Below, in pieces: positions 36,855 to 46,317 of a stretch of DNA of 64,000 bases (positions are counted from its first letter, which is position 1; each line of letters opens with the position of its first letter). Under the pieces are notes generated by a model, which had not been told where the DNA came from, did no database searches, and saw only the letters and a list, made by a program, of their open reading frames with translations. Source of the DNA: Cytobacillus firmus DS1 (lineage in GTDB: Bacteria; Bacillota; Bacilli; Bacillales; Cytobacillaceae); assembly GCF_000565285.1 (NCBI RefSeq), contig NZ_APVL01000005.1:186001-250000 (forward strand). The letters are read 5' to 3'. The translations under genes and the position numbers were made by a program.

Positions 36855-39800
36855 GTGTATTCAATTATTAAAAGAAAATGGCTTGTCATTGCCGTTTGGA
36901 TCGCAGTGGCTGCCGGCTTGTTTATGGCGGCGCCAAACATGGCAGATCTGGTCCGTGATAAAGGGCAGATTACTGTGCCTGATGAATATTCTTCCACACT
37001 TGCCGGGGACATCATGCAGGAAGTGCAGAAGCAGGAAGGCGGCGGGGATGAGACCCAGGTCGCACTTGTTTTTCATAATGATAAAAAGCTCACAGGAGAA
37101 GAAATCAAAGAAGCGGAGAAAGCTATCCGGACGCTTGAAGACAAAAGCGCTGAAATGGGAATTACTGAAATTCTTACCCATTTTAATGAAGAAAGCTTAA
37201 AAGAACAGCTTGTTTCAGAGGATGGCAAGTCAATTCTGGCTTCTGTCAATGTTAGCTGGAACGACCGTGAGCCAGCTGAGCTGAGCGAAGAGCTTTATTC
37301 AGCTATTGATGATGCTAAGGTAGATCACTATTATACGAGTGAATGGCTGATCAATGAAGATCTTATGAACAGTTCGCAGGAAGGACTGAAAAAGACAGAG
37401 GGAATAACAGTCGTCTTTATTCTGGTCGTACTGCTGCTGGTTTTTCGATCAGTGGTAGCGCCGATTATCCCGCTCCTGACAGTGGGATTCACTTACCTTG
37501 CCTCACAATCCATTGTGGCATTTTTAGTGGATAGACTGGATTTTCCAATTTCAAACTATACCCAGATTTTCCTTGTAGCGATTCTGTTTGGGATTGGAAC
37601 AGACTATTGCATCCTGCTGCTTAGCCGTTTTAAAGAAGAGCTTTCCTATAATGAAAGCACAGCGGATGCCATTGTGGCAACATACCGAAATGCGGGGCGC
37701 ACAGTATTTTTCAGCGGCCTGGCTGTTATGATTGGCTTTGCTGCAATTGGCTTCTCGCAGTTTATTCTTTATCAGTCAGCAGCTGCTGTTGCCATTGGTG
37801 TAGCGATTCTCTTAATTGCTTTATTTACCATTGTGCCTTTCTTTATGGCGGTGTTGGGCCAGAAAATTTTCTGGCCTTCGAAAAAGAGTGCCGAGCATGG
37901 TGAAAGCAAGCTATGGGGTGCGGCCGGCCGATTCTCGCTGGCGCGTCCATTCCTGGCATTGCTTATCGTGGCAGCCGTTTGTGTGCCGTTCCTGGTGACA
38001 TATGACGGAGAACTTTCATACAACTCCCTTGAGGAAATCGGCGGGGATGTTAATTCCATTAAGGCGTTTAATGCCATAGCTGACAGCTTTGGACCGGGAG
38101 AATCCATGCCAACGCAGATCGTCTTGAAAAATGACGAGGAAATGGATTCAGCAGAATATGTAGGCCTGGCTGAAAAAATTAGCCGGGAGGTTGAAAAAGT
38201 AGATCTGGTGGATACAGTCCGTTCAGTCACAAGACCAACTGGAGAGCCGATTGAAGACTTCTTTGTTGCCAAACAAGCTGAAACGCTTGAAGAAGGGCTT
38301 GGGGAAGGAAAAGATGGACTGAATAAAATTTCGGATGGCTTGAATGAAGCAGGCAGCGAACTTTCCAAATCAGAACCTGAGCTGCAGAATGCCGCAAAGG
38401 GAATCAATGATTTGATTTCCGGCACCAATGAAATCAAGTCGGGGCTAGGTGAAATTCAGACGAATCTGGCAAAAATCGAAGATGGTATTCGTCAGGGATC
38501 GGCCGGTTCAGATCAAATTAAAGAGGGATTGGAAAAGTCCAAGGCTGGTGCCGAAGAGCTTCTCGCCGGATATCAGCAGCTGCTGATTGGGTATCAGTCA
38601 GCAGAAGAGGCCATTCCTTCCTTAATGGCGGGCTATAAAGAAATCCAGACGAACTTAAATCAGCTGTCGGATGGCATCAAACAGGCGAATGATGCACTGT
38701 TTGGCTATGTTGAAACCAAGGACCCTGAGTTGGTCCAAGACCCTCAATATCAAGCAATCAAAGGTCAAGTAGCAGGCCTTCAGCAGCAGCTTCCAAAAGT
38801 TTCAGAAGGTATCAATGCTGCTAATAGGGGGTTAACACAGCTGCAAAACGGCTTGGCGGAAGCAAATAAAAACTTCGGCACCGCCATATCCGGCCAAAAG
38901 GAATTAGCTGCCGGGCTCCAGCAGCTGATCGATGGAATCGAAGCCCAGCAGGCTGGACTTAATCAGCTTGCTGACGGGCAGGGACAAATCGTTAATAATT
39001 TTCCAAAGCTGACAAATGGTTTAGCCGGAATCAATGGAGGGCAGGAACAGCTTCTTGCCGGATTTGGAGATCTTGGCGGACAAATCGGCCAGCTGACAGA
39101 TGGTCTTGGCCAGAGTGCAGATGGGCTTGAGCAGGTATCTGAAGGACTCGGTTCTGCACAGGATTACCTGGCAGGTCTTTCAAACTCGGATAATATGGAT
39201 GGTTTCTATCTGCCGCCTGAGGTTCTGGAGGATGAAGAGTTTGCCCAGGTGTTTGATGTCTATTTGTCTGAGGATCGTAAAGTCATGACAATGGATGTTG
39301 TGCTTGAAGCAAATCCGTATTCCAACGAAGCCATTAACCAGGTAGATGAAATCAAGGAAGCTGTGGATAGAGCGACAAAGGGGACGAAGCTTGAAAATGC
39401 GGTTGTCGCGATAGGAGGGATTACAAGTACCAATGCTGATTTAAGCACAATGTCTGATCAGGATTATTCACGTACAGTCGTATTGATGCTGCTGGGCATT
39501 TCCATCATCCTTGTGTTCCTTTTCAGGTCTATCATCATGCCAATCTATTTAATTGGTTCATTGATTCTGACCTACTATACAAGTATGGCAATGAACGAAG
39601 CGATTTTTGTGAATTTGCTTGGATACACGGGCATCAGCTGGGCGGTTCCATTCTTTGCATTTGTTATTTTGGTCGCGCTTGGCGTAGACTACAGCATTTT
39701 CTTAATGGACCGCTTTAATGAATATCGTGACCTTTCAATCGCAGATGCAATGCTGTTATCCATGAAAAAGATGGGTACGGTTATTATTTCAGCTGCGGTA

Positions 39801-39983
39801 ATCCTCGGAGGAACATTCGCGGCAATGATGCCATCCGGAATGCTGTCTCTATTGCAGATCGCGTCTATTGTTCTAATTGGATTAATGCTTTACGCACTGA
39901 TTGTGCTGCCGTTATTCATTCCGGTTATGGTCAAGAACTTCGGTCAGGCAAACTGGTGGCCGTTTAAAAGAAGTGCAAATTAA
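36855..39983 (+). CDS. MMPL/RND family transporter
   Basis: This encodes 1042 residues from GTG at 36855. Two MMPL membrane blocks are seen (about 180-370 with GIGTDYCILLLSRFKEE; about 855-1035 with LGVDYSIFLMDRFNEY), the Asp residues serving proton coupling. Between them lies a long extracytoplasmic helical region (about 480-800) of repeated L-x-x-G-L-x-x-L/I-x-x-G units, as in YhgE/YdfJ-type exporters. It probably exports lipids or amphipathic drugs. It is paired with the upstream MarR gene. Confidence 0.92.
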   Translation: MYSIIKRKWLVIAVWIAVAAGLFMAAPNMADLVRDKGQITVPDEYSSTLAGDIMQEVQKQEGGGDETQVALVFHNDKKLTGEEIKEAEKAIRTLEDKSAEMGITEILTHFNEESLKEQLVSEDGKSILASVNVSWNDREPAELSEELYSAIDDAKVDHYYTSEWLINEDLMNSSQEGLKKTEGITVVFILVVLLLVFRSVVAPIIPLLTVGFTYLASQSIVAFLVDRLDFPISNYTQIFLVAILFGIGTDYCILLLSRFKEELSYNESTADAIVATYRNAGRTVFFSGLAVMIGFAAIGFSQFILYQSAAAVAIGVAILLIALFTIVPFFMAVLGQKIFWPSKKSAEHGESKLWGAAGRFSLARPFLALLIVAAVCVPFLVTYDGELSYNSLEEIGGDVNSIKAFNAIADSFGPGESMPTQIVLKNDEEMDSAEYVGLAEKISREVEKVDLVDTVRSVTRPTGEPIEDFFVAKQAETLEEGLGEGKDGLNKISDGLNEAGSELSKSEPELQNAAKGINDLISGTNEIKSGLGEIQTNLAKIEDGIRQGSAGSDQIKEGLEKSKAGAEELLAGYQQLLIGYQSAEEAIPSLMAGYKEIQTNLNQLSDGIKQANDALFGYVETKDPELVQDPQYQAIKGQVAGLQQQLPKVSEGINAANRGLTQLQNGLAEANKNFGTAISGQKELAAGLQQLIDGIEAQQAGLNQLADGQGQIVNNFPKLTNGLAGINGGQEQLLAGFGDLGGQIGQLTDGLGQSADGLEQVSEGLGSAQDYLAGLSNSDNMDGFYLPPEVLEDEEFAQVFDVYLSEDRKVMTMDVVLEANPYSNEAINQVDEIKEAVDRATKGTKLENAVVAIGGITSTNADLSTMSDQDYSRTVVLMLLGISIILVFLFRSIIMPIYLIGSLILTYYTSMAMNEAIFVNLLGYTGISWAVPFFAFVILVALGVDYSIFLMDRFNEYRDLSIADAMLLSMKKMGTVIISAAVILGGTFAAMMPSGMLSLLQIASIVLIGLMLYALIVLPLFIPVMVKNFGQANWWPFKRSAN

Positions 39984-39991
39984 TTTAAGCT

Positions 39992-40020
39992 GAGACTGTC
40001 TTTATGGCAGTCTTTTTTTT
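39992..40020 (+). terminator. Terminator after the MMPL gene
   Basis: GACTGTC/GGCAGTC stem followed by eight T. Confidence 0.85.
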
Positions 40021-40076
40021 GATGGTTTATTTCAAAAGGCTCTTTTTGTATAAATTGTTATTTTCGCCTATCAATG

Positions 40077-40277
40077 TTGTCCATTGATTTCCGCTCCAGG
40101 CTGCTCGCTTTCCGCGGGGCGGGCGGTGAGCCTCCTCAACGCTACGCGTCTGCGGAGTCTCGCCTGTCCCGCTACTCCCGCAGGACTGTGAATAAGCTTC
40201 CTTGAGTAAACACCGCACGAAGGAAATGCGGCAGCATTTTTTTCGAGGATCTCGCACATTCCGCTCCAATCAACTCA
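40077..40277. repeat. Dispersed GC-rich Bacillaceae repeat (TTGATTTCCGCTCC type)
   Basis: It starts TTGATTTCCGCTCCAGGC and ends TTCCGCTCCAATCAA, so the ends are inverted (TTGATT/AATCAA). The inside has TTTCCGCGGGGCGG and CCCGCTACTCCCGCAGG. The element fills most of the 395-base gap 39984-40378. Open frames inside it on the minus strand are not genes. The element type recurs in Bacillus genomes by recollection. Confidence 0.75.
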
Positions 40278-40336
40278 GTAAATAAGATACAAAAAAGCAG
40301 CAAACCTTGCGAAAACAGCTTTTAAAAAGAAGCATA

Positions 40337-40368
40337 AAGCCCCAATCATTATTAAGCAATTGGGGCTT
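40337..40368. terminator. Terminator between the repeat and the SDR gene
   Basis: AAGCCCCAAT/AATTGGGGCTT stem, placed just past the stop of the minus-strand dehydrogenase. Confidence 0.75.
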
Positions 40369-40378
40369 CAGCTAAATC

Positions 40379-41095
40379 TTATGGATTTGTCGACCACATG
40401 CCGGCTGTTTTCACAAATACCCGCGGGTTCAATTTCAGTTGTGCTACCATGAATTCTGCGAGGTCTTCAGGCTGCATGACTTTTTCAGGGTTGCCGTCCG
40501 TCAGGTTTGTTTCAATCGCAAGGTCAGTGGCAACTGTGCTTGGAGTCAACGCGCTAACTCGAATATTGTGTTTTCTAACTTCAAGCATCAGGGACTCTGT
40601 TAAGCCTAAAACGGCAAATTTGGATGCGCTGTATGCACTGGTGACAGGCGCACCTTTCTGTCCTGCTGTGGATGCAATGTTGATAATGTCTCCGGACTTC
40701 TGTTCAATCATTTCAGGGAGAACGGCTCTAGTAACATTGTAAACACCCATCAAGTTGACCTGAATGATGCTTTCCCACTCAGCGGGAGACAGCTCCAGGA
40801 ATCCTCCAAACTTGGCGATTCCGGCATTGTTAATCAGGATATCCACAGAGCCAAGATCTGACTTTATATGCTCGACTGCATGAGTAACGGCTTCAAGGTC
40901 GGCTACATCGGCTGCTGCAGCAGATACATTCACATCGTACTGGCTAAGTTCATCTGCCATTTTTTCCAGATTTTCAATCGTGCGGCCAAGCAAACCAATA
41001 TGGACGCCTTCTTTTGCGAGCGCGATGGCTGCTGCACGGCCGATTCCTCTGCCTGCTCCCGTGATGAGAGCTGTTTTGCCTTTTAATGTATGCAT
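40379..41095 (-). CDS. FabG-like short-chain dehydrogenase/reductase
   Basis: The ATG at 41095 ([20 protein letters not shown]) gives 238 residues, with GAGGAGG upstream. The motifs are the NADP-binding [13 protein letters not shown] and catalytic YSASK with the upstream serine in IASTAGQKG. It is close to 3-oxoacyl-ACP reductase-like SDRs (often named FabG) but stands alone, away from fatty acid genes, so the substrate is open. Confidence 0.9.
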   Translation of the reverse strand: MHTLKGKTALITGAGRGIGRAAAIALAKEGVHIGLLGRTIENLEKMADELSQYDVNVSAAAADVADLEAVTHAVEHIKSDLGSVDILINNAGIAKFGGFLELSPAEWESIIQVNLMGVYNVTRAVLPEMIEQKSGDIINIASTAGQKGAPVTSAYSASKFAVLGLTESLMLEVRKHNIRVSALTPSTVATDLAIETNLTDGNPEKVMQPEDLAEFMVAQLKLNPRVFVKTAGMWSTNP

Positions 41096-41237
41096 CGTTT
41101 TTCCTCCTCTTAAAAAATCATTCATATACTACCAGAAAGGCTGTAAATTTCCTAATAAATCGCTTGCGCGGCATTCGGAGGTAGCCGTTAGTTAAAATGT
41201 GCATAACTAATTCACTGACTTTTTAAATTTTTCAGAA

Positions 41238-41379
41238 GTATCCACAATTAAGGGCGTTTTCTGTTCGATTCATCCACACTAAGTGGATAATATAAGGTAA
41301 TAATAGAGTTATCCACATAGGTGATCATGATTGAGACTGAAAGTTATCCCCAAACATCCTCCTCTTTTATTTATCCACA
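41238..41379. other. Cluster of six DnaA-box-like sites
   Basis: Two perfect TTATCCACA boxes (41309 and 41371) and four one-mismatch boxes (GTATCCACA 41238, TCATCCACA 41270, TTATCCACT on the minus strand 41282-41290, TTATCCCCA 41344) lie within 142 bp of a 375-base intergenic gap. Such clusters outside oriC bind DnaA and help time replication in B. subtilis. No dnaA, dnaN or AT-rich unwinding element is near, so this is not proposed to be oriC. Confidence 0.7.
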
Positions 41380-41470
41380 CAAGTGATTGCCTGTCTTCCA
41401 CCTGTACCTATCCGGCAATGAACCCAGCTTTAATCCTCATTCACATCAAAATAAGCCCGGTTTCCCGGAC

Positions 41471-42325
41471 TTAATTAATTTCGGCTTTCCCGCTGGATAC
41501 AGAGATGCGGATGTCATGTTCACCTGATCCATGCCTGCCTGAAATGTCATTTTTATCGCGCTCTTCATCATCCAATTCGAAATTGCTGCTGATATGGCCG
41601 CTGCTTGCTTTGCCTTTTAAGGTGAAGTCAGCATCATCAGGCAAATCAAGGCGGACAAAGCCTGAACTTGCTTCCACTTTAATAGAGTCAATCAGTTTGC
41701 CGACCATTATATCGAGCTGTCCAGATGAGACCCCGGCGTCAAGCTTGCCCTGATAGTTGCGGATCTTCACTTTGCCTGAACTCATATCTATTTCGCCTGA
41801 TCGGGCAAATAAGTGATCTGCATCCATCATGCCTGAGGAGCCTTCATGCTCAAATTCATCTGTCTTTATGTTGGCCAGACTGACTTTTCCCGAGCTCATA
41901 TTAACATCCAGTGTCTCAAGTTCGAGAGGCTTGCTCTTAGACTCACCGGCGAAATCCAAACGGCCAGAACCGATGTCTATGGACATGGACTTATTGAAAT
42001 CTTCAGGAATGTAGATTTTCAAATTACTTTTGTTATTGAAAAACTGAAAGCCTTCCAGCCACTTTCTTTTATATTCTACACGAATTTCGTTTCCAGACTT
42101 ATTTACGGTCACTTTGCCTTTACCGTCAAGCTCTGCTTTAACATCATTCCTCTTTTCAGGAATAATGACTGTATCTGAACTTGATACATCTATGCTGATA
42201 TGGTCTGTCCTCTTGCTGAGAGATGCTTCATTACTGCTTCCTTCAAAACTCAGCCAGCTGTTCACGCCTGTAAAGAGCAAATAGGAACAGACTAAAATGA
42301 TAAAAATGGTGAAGATCCTTTTCAC
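41471..42325 (-). CDS. DUF4097 family protein (LiaG-like)
   Basis: This encodes 284 residues: one N-terminal membrane anchor (IFTIFIILVCSYLLFTGV), then a repetitive beta-solenoid-like domain with recurring SSG units (MSSGKVSLANI, MSSGKVKIRNY, VSSGQLDIMVG, ASSGFVRLDLP). This is the DUF4097 pattern seen in LiaG of the lia cell-envelope stress operon. No lia genes are adjacent, so the role is uncertain; it is probably exposed outside the membrane. Confidence 0.85.
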   Translation of the reverse strand: MKRIFTIFIILVCSYLLFTGVNSWLSFEGSSNEASLSKRTDHISIDVSSSDTVIIPEKRNDVKAELDGKGKVTVNKSGNEIRVEYKRKWLEGFQFFNNKSNLKIYIPEDFNKSMSIDIGSGRLDFAGESKSKPLELETLDVNMSSGKVSLANIKTDEFEHEGSSGMMDADHLFARSGEIDMSSGKVKIRNYQGKLDAGVSSGQLDIMVGKLIDSIKVEASSGFVRLDLPDDADFTLKGKASSGHISSNFELDDEERDKNDISGRHGSGEHDIRISVSSGKAEIN

Positions 42326-42591
42326 TATGAATCCCTGCTTTCCCTCAATAATTTCTTAATTATATTTTATGCTAATCTCAATTTATGCACATTGAGCCCC
42401 AGGTTTAATTTCAGCTAAGACTTGAGTCTTACGGAAAAAGTATAACGCTTTTTGTCCGGCGGACATGTGCAAACTTAAATATATACAGGGAGCAGAAGTT
42501 CTAGAGAAAAATCTGCCTATATTTACTCTCTAAAAGAATTCTCTTTTCACGGCTAATATCTTATTATAAAAGGAAAAAACAGGAGAATCCA

Positions 42592-43125
42592 ATGAAAATA
42601 ACAACTGTCAATGGAAATGCCGGTAAGCCTCACGTATTCGATAAAAAGCTGGCTGCTGCTGAGCTGAAAATGATTAAATCGGATATAAAGATTGTAGAGA
42701 TCACAAAAGATCACGAAACTGCTGCAAAAGAATTAATTTTGAATGGATTCCAGGAACGCTTCGGGTTTATTGACCATTCGTTAAATCCTGATTTGAACAG
42801 CCTTACAGAAACATACAGCGCTGAAGGTGCGCTTTTTCTGGCTGGTTTAATTGATAATGAACTGGTATGTACAGGTGCAATTACTAATGAAGGCAACGGA
42901 GAGTGCAGGCTGCAGCGAATGTCTGTAAAAAAGGAATTCCGGGGTCAGGGCATTGCCGGAATGATGGTACGGAAACTGGAGGATCATGCTAAAGCAGCCG
43001 GTTACATAAAAGTTGTCCTGGAAACAAATATTGCCTGGGATAATGCGGTAAACCTCTATAAAAGCTGCGGTTATAAGGAGTATAAAATGGAAGATGAGAT
43101 GATTCATCTATCTAAAGATATTTAG
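42592..43125 (+). CDS. GNAT family N-acetyltransferase
   Basis: This encodes 177 residues. The acetyl-CoA site is LQRMSVKKEFRGQGIAGMMVRKLEDHA (about 103-129), followed by LETNIAWDNAVNLYKSCGYKEY, typical of GNAT motif B. The substrate is not known. AGGAG lies 8 bases before the ATG. It is monocistronic, with a terminator directly after. Confidence 0.88.
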   Translation: MKITTVNGNAGKPHVFDKKLAAAELKMIKSDIKIVEITKDHETAAKELILNGFQERFGFIDHSLNPDLNSLTETYSAEGALFLAGLIDNELVCTGAITNEGNGECRLQRMSVKKEFRGQGIAGMMVRKLEDHAKAAGYIKVVLETNIAWDNAVNLYKSCGYKEYKMEDEMIHLSKDI

Positions 43126-43158
43126 CGGATTTGCCTAAGGGTAAGTCCGATTTTTTTA
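43124..43158 (+). terminator. Terminator after the GNAT gene
   Basis: CGGATTTGCC/GGTAAGTCCG stem (with wobble pairs) followed by TTTTTTT. Confidence 0.75.
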
Positions 43159-43180
43159 TAAAATCATGCATATGAAGAGC

Positions 43181-43293
43181 TATGTTACATAATATATGTT
43201 ATGATGTATTTATGTTACATTAAAAAGCGATAAAACAGTGAGAGCGTCAAAAGATAATCTTATATTGGGGTAACAAAGCCAGCGACTCACTGT
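43181..43293 (+). promoter_or_regulatory. Leader of the antiporter gene: repeated TATGTTACAT and a long stem
   Basis: TATGTTACAT occurs at 43181 and 43211, exactly 30 bp apart, which suggests a protein site. Downstream, ACAGTGAG (43236) pairs with CTCACTGT (about 43287) around a 40-base interior. No known riboswitch class is recognised; c-di-AMP (ydaO) consensus bases are absent. The remaining leader to 43456 has further weak pairing only. Confidence 0.4.
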
Positions 43294-43469
43294 CACTTCT
43301 TTCTAATAGCAGCTCTGCACCATGTTAAAGATCCGTAATGAACTGCTGTCATCATCTCTCCTGGCATTATCCTGTTTGCTGATGCATTAAAAGAAAACCT
43401 CAACACTAATAGAACATTTTTTTATAACCTATATCCTTTGATTAAATCTGAATAAAGAAGGTGATTGTA

Positions 43470-44960
43470 TTGGCTGAATTTATTTGGCACACAGATGCAC
43501 TTATCCTGCTGGCTGCTATTCTTTTTATTATTGGTGTTATGACAACTAAATTTTCTGCACGGCTCGGCGTCCCTGCTCTTGTTCTGTTTATCGCGGTCGG
43601 AATGGGATTGGGGCAATTCATTTATTTTGATAATGCGAGAATTGCGCAGATGATTGGGGTTTTGGCCTTTATCATTATTTTGTTTGAAGGTGGACTGCAG
43701 ACGAACTGGAAAACAGCCCGGACGGTCATTGTACCTTCTTTATCATTGGCAACCTTAGGTGTTGTGATTACCACCGGACTTGTTGCTGTGGCAGCAAAGT
43801 TTATTCTCGGTGTAGATTGGCCTGTCGCGGTGCTATTTGGTGCGATTGTCGGTTCAACTGATGCAGCTGCCGTTTTTGCTGTTTTAAAAGGGCAAAATAT
43901 AAAACCGAGGATTTCCGCAACACTGGAAGCCGAGTCTGGCTCCAATGATCCCATGGCAGTGTTCCTGACAGTTGCCATGATTGAGCTGATCATGACTCCC
44001 GGCTCCGGCATTCTCTCACTTGTTGGTTCCTTCTTTATCCAAATGGGAGTGGGAGCAATTGCCGGTCTCTTGTTTGGCAAGTTCGCAATATGGTCATTGA
44101 ATAAAATTAACTTGGATTCAAGCGGTCTTTATCCTGTGTTTGCAACTGGGTTTGCCATGCTGACATATGGAATAACTGCTTATCTGGGAGGAAGCGGCCT
44201 ACTAGCTGTATATGTGGCGGGTATTATGATTGGGAACGCAGACATTGCTTATCGCCACTCTGTTTTCCGTTTTACGGAAGGTTTTGCCTGGATGATGCAA
44301 ATTGCGATGTTCGTTATTTTAGGCCTTCTGGTCTTTCCGAATGAACTTTTCCAATTTGACATCTTGCTAAAAGGCCTTGCTCTTTCAGCACTTCTCATAT
44401 TTGTTGCCAGACCTGCTGCTGTTTTTCTAACCACCATTAAAATGGGCTTTTCCATAAAAGAATTGATCTTCTTATCCTGGGCAGGATTAAAAGGGGCTGT
44501 GCCAATTGTGCTGGCCACTTTTCCGCTGCTATCCGGTGTGGAAGGCAGTCACGAAATTTTCAATGTTGTCTTTTTCGTTGTCCTGACAAGCGCTCTTATC
44601 CAGGGATCAACAATTACATTTTTAGCTGAAAAGCTCCGTCTGACTGGGCCTGAGAAGGCTACTCCCATGCATTCCCTGGAATTGGTTTCCCTTGGGAAAG
44701 CAGATGCTGAAATGATTGAATTTGAAATCGAAGAAGATGCATTCATAATAGGGCAAAATCTGATGGAGATTCCTTTTCCTGAAGGCGCACTCGTCAATGC
44801 AATCATTCGTAAAGATGAGTTAATTACTCCAACAGGCAACACCCAAATTGAGCAGGGAGATTTTCTTTACATCCTTACTAAGAGAAAATATAAAAGAGAG
44901 CTAAAGCTGCTGCTGAAAAAGAAAAAACAAGCTGAAACTCTGGTTGAAGCAGAGGCATAG
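43470..44960 (+). CDS. CPA1-type cation/proton antiporter with RCK_C domain
   Basis: This encodes 496 residues from TTG at 43470; GAAGGTGA sits 6 bases upstream and overlaps the alternative GTG at 43461. About twelve membrane segments run to residue 395, with the ion-site region GAIVGSTDAAAVFAVLKG and ESGSNDPMAVFLTVAM. The C-terminal domain (about 405-485, LVSLGKADAEMIEFEIEEDAF to GDFLYILTKR) is a TrkA_C/RCK_C fold, which in related CpaA-type exporters binds c-di-AMP. Probably K+ or Na+ export in exchange for protons. Confidence 0.9.
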   Translation: MAEFIWHTDALILLAAILFIIGVMTTKFSARLGVPALVLFIAVGMGLGQFIYFDNARIAQMIGVLAFIIILFEGGLQTNWKTARTVIVPSLSLATLGVVITTGLVAVAAKFILGVDWPVAVLFGAIVGSTDAAAVFAVLKGQNIKPRISATLEAESGSNDPMAVFLTVAMIELIMTPGSGILSLVGSFFIQMGVGAIAGLLFGKFAIWSLNKINLDSSGLYPVFATGFAMLTYGITAYLGGSGLLAVYVAGIMIGNADIAYRHSVFRFTEGFAWMMQIAMFVILGLLVFPNELFQFDILLKGLALSALLIFVARPAAVFLTTIKMGFSIKELIFLSWAGLKGAVPIVLATFPLLSGVEGSHEIFNVVFFVVLTSALIQGSTITFLAEKLRLTGPEKATPMHSLELVSLGKADAEMIEFEIEEDAFIIGQNLMEIPFPEGALVNAIIRKDELITPTGNTQIEQGDFLYILTKRKYKRELKLLLKKKKQAETLVEAEA

Positions 44961-45169
44961 TCAACTAGGGAACCAGTGTGGAGGGGATCTGCACTGGCTT
45001 TTTGCTATTCCGCGGATAAAGGGGTTAAATCACGGATAATCAAAAATTCGCTGTTATCTCCCAGGTTTTTGCGAAAAAATTTTCATGCATATCACGAATG
45101 TCCAAAGTATTAGACATCCTGCCATCTGAAATGCTACCATAAGAACAGTTTCGGTCCAAAGGTGGTAGG

Positions 45170-45361
45170 ATGAAAAATAAAATAAAGGAAATGAGAAAAA
45201 AGCTGGGAATAACTCAGAAAAGGCTCGCTCAAGAGTGCAGTGTGGCCAGGCAGACAATTAACTGCATAGAAAATAATAAATATGATCCCACACTGGAGCT
45301 CGCTTTTAAAATTTCTAAAACATTAAAAGTAAAGGTAGATGAATTGTTTATTTATGAGTAA
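45170..45361 (+). CDS. Small XRE-family helix-turn-helix regulator
   Basis: This encodes 63 residues, almost only a Cro/CI helix-turn-helix (KEMRKKLGITQKRLAQECSVARQTINCIENNKYDPTLELAFKI). This short type (YgzD/YozG-like) often regulates a neighbouring membrane gene. AAAGGTGG precedes the ATG. Its end overlaps the deformylase start by 8 bases. Confidence 0.9.
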   Translation: MKNKIKEMRKKLGITQKRLAQECSVARQTINCIENNKYDPTLELAFKISKTLKVKVDELFIYE

Positions 45362-45932
45362 ATTTAATGCGGATACAATCATTACGATGAAGGATATTGT
45401 ACGTGAGGGTGATTCGATCCTGCGTGGAGTAACAAAGGAAGTCACAGTGCCTTTAAATGAAGAAGATCGCGGTACGCTGATTGCGATGATGCAGTATTTG
45501 AAGAACAGCCAGGATCCTGCCATTGCAAAGAAATATGGTTTGCGACCGGGCATTGGACTATCCGCCAACCAGATTGGCCTGAGCAAGCGCATGTTTACGG
45601 CTTATTTTACCAATGAAAAAGGCGAGCCTCAGGAGCATTATTTAATTAACCCGAAAATTATCAGCCACTCTGTCGGTGTCATTTTTCTTCCGGAGGGTGA
45701 AGGCTGTTTGTCTGTAGACCGTGATGTAAAAGGGTATGTGCCCCGTTATGAGCGCATTAAGGTAAAAGCGCATAATTTTGATGGAGAGGAAGTGACACTC
45801 CGGTTTAAGGGGATTCCGTCTATCATCATGCAGCATGAAATCGACCATCTTAACGGAATTATGTTTTATGATCGAATTGATAAAAATGATCCGTTCAAAG
45901 TTCCGGAAAACTCGGTTATGGAGAACTTTTAG
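45354..45932 (+). CDS. def: Peptide deformylase
   Basis: This encodes 192 residues from the ATG at 45354, which overlaps the stop of the regulator gene (ATGAGTAA); the ATG at 45387 is a shorter option, and neither has a clear ribosome site, so coupling is likely. The three zinc-enzyme motifs are present: GIGLSANQIG (Asn in place of Ala-Pro/Pro residues of GxGLAAPQ), EGCLSVD and QHEIDHLNG. It removes formyl groups from new proteins. It resembles DefB/YkrB of B. subtilis. Confidence 0.93.
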   Translation: MSKFNADTIITMKDIVREGDSILRGVTKEVTVPLNEEDRGTLIAMMQYLKNSQDPAIAKKYGLRPGIGLSANQIGLSKRMFTAYFTNEKGEPQEHYLINPKIISHSVGVIFLPEGEGCLSVDRDVKGYVPRYERIKVKAHNFDGEEVTLRFKGIPSIIMQHEIDHLNGIMFYDRIDKNDPFKVPENSVMENF

Positions 45933-46035
45933 AAGCATAGGCCATGGGTTTATGCTTTTTGTTTTATAGAAACAGAATGTGGTAAATATTTAACAACCAT
46001 TTATAACAAACTATAACAAAAGGAGGATTAGGTAA

Positions 46036-46248
46036 ATGGATGATAAAACTGCTGAAACGAATATCAGGCTAAATGAAAAACTTGAAGATCAGACTGTTTA
46101 TTCCCAAATGAGCAGCGCAACAGAAACAGAGGATGCTAATCTTAAGCTGCAAGAAGCAATGAATAATCGTGAGCCAAAACAAAATATGGCTCCAACCTAC
46201 CTTTATAACGAAACACCAGCAATTAAAATTTCAGGCGATGACGAATAG
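46036..46248 (+). CDS. Small acidic protein, unknown
   Basis: This encodes 70 residues, hydrophilic, rich in Glu, Asn and Thr, with no membrane segment or known domain (SSATETEDANLKLQEAMNNR). The ATG follows AAAAGGAGG, and a clear terminator comes directly after, so the ORF is real. Function is not known; such short proteins are common in Bacillus and may be sporulation-linked. Confidence 0.65.
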   Translation: MDDKTAETNIRLNEKLEDQTVYSQMSSATETEDANLKLQEAMNNREPKQNMAPTYLYNETPAIKISGDDE

Positions 46249-46250
46249 AA

Positions 46251-46283
46251 AACCGGCTTCGAACAGGAAGCCGTTTTTCTATT
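46251..46283 (+). terminator. Terminator of the 46036 gene
   Basis: AACCGGCTTC/GAAGCCGTT stem followed by TTTTCT. Confidence 0.85.
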
Positions 46284-46317
46284 AAAGATTAAAAGTATAA
46301 CTTTGAACTTCGATAAC

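Noticed and set aside
37772-38437. 221-codon minus-strand ORF rich in Ser and Ala
   Set aside because: It is the antisense shadow of the MMPL transporter gene, whose motifs are intact.
40027-40269. Two overlapping minus-strand ORFs of 62-80 codons
   Set aside because: They lie in a GC-rich dispersed repeat and have repeat-like composition and no ribosome site.
41238-41379. Replication origin
   Set aside because: DnaA boxes are present, but there is no dnaA/dnaN, no clear unwinding element and no gene order typical of oriC.
43181-43460. c-di-AMP (ydaO) riboswitch
   Set aside because: The target gene type fits, but the conserved aptamer bases are not found.
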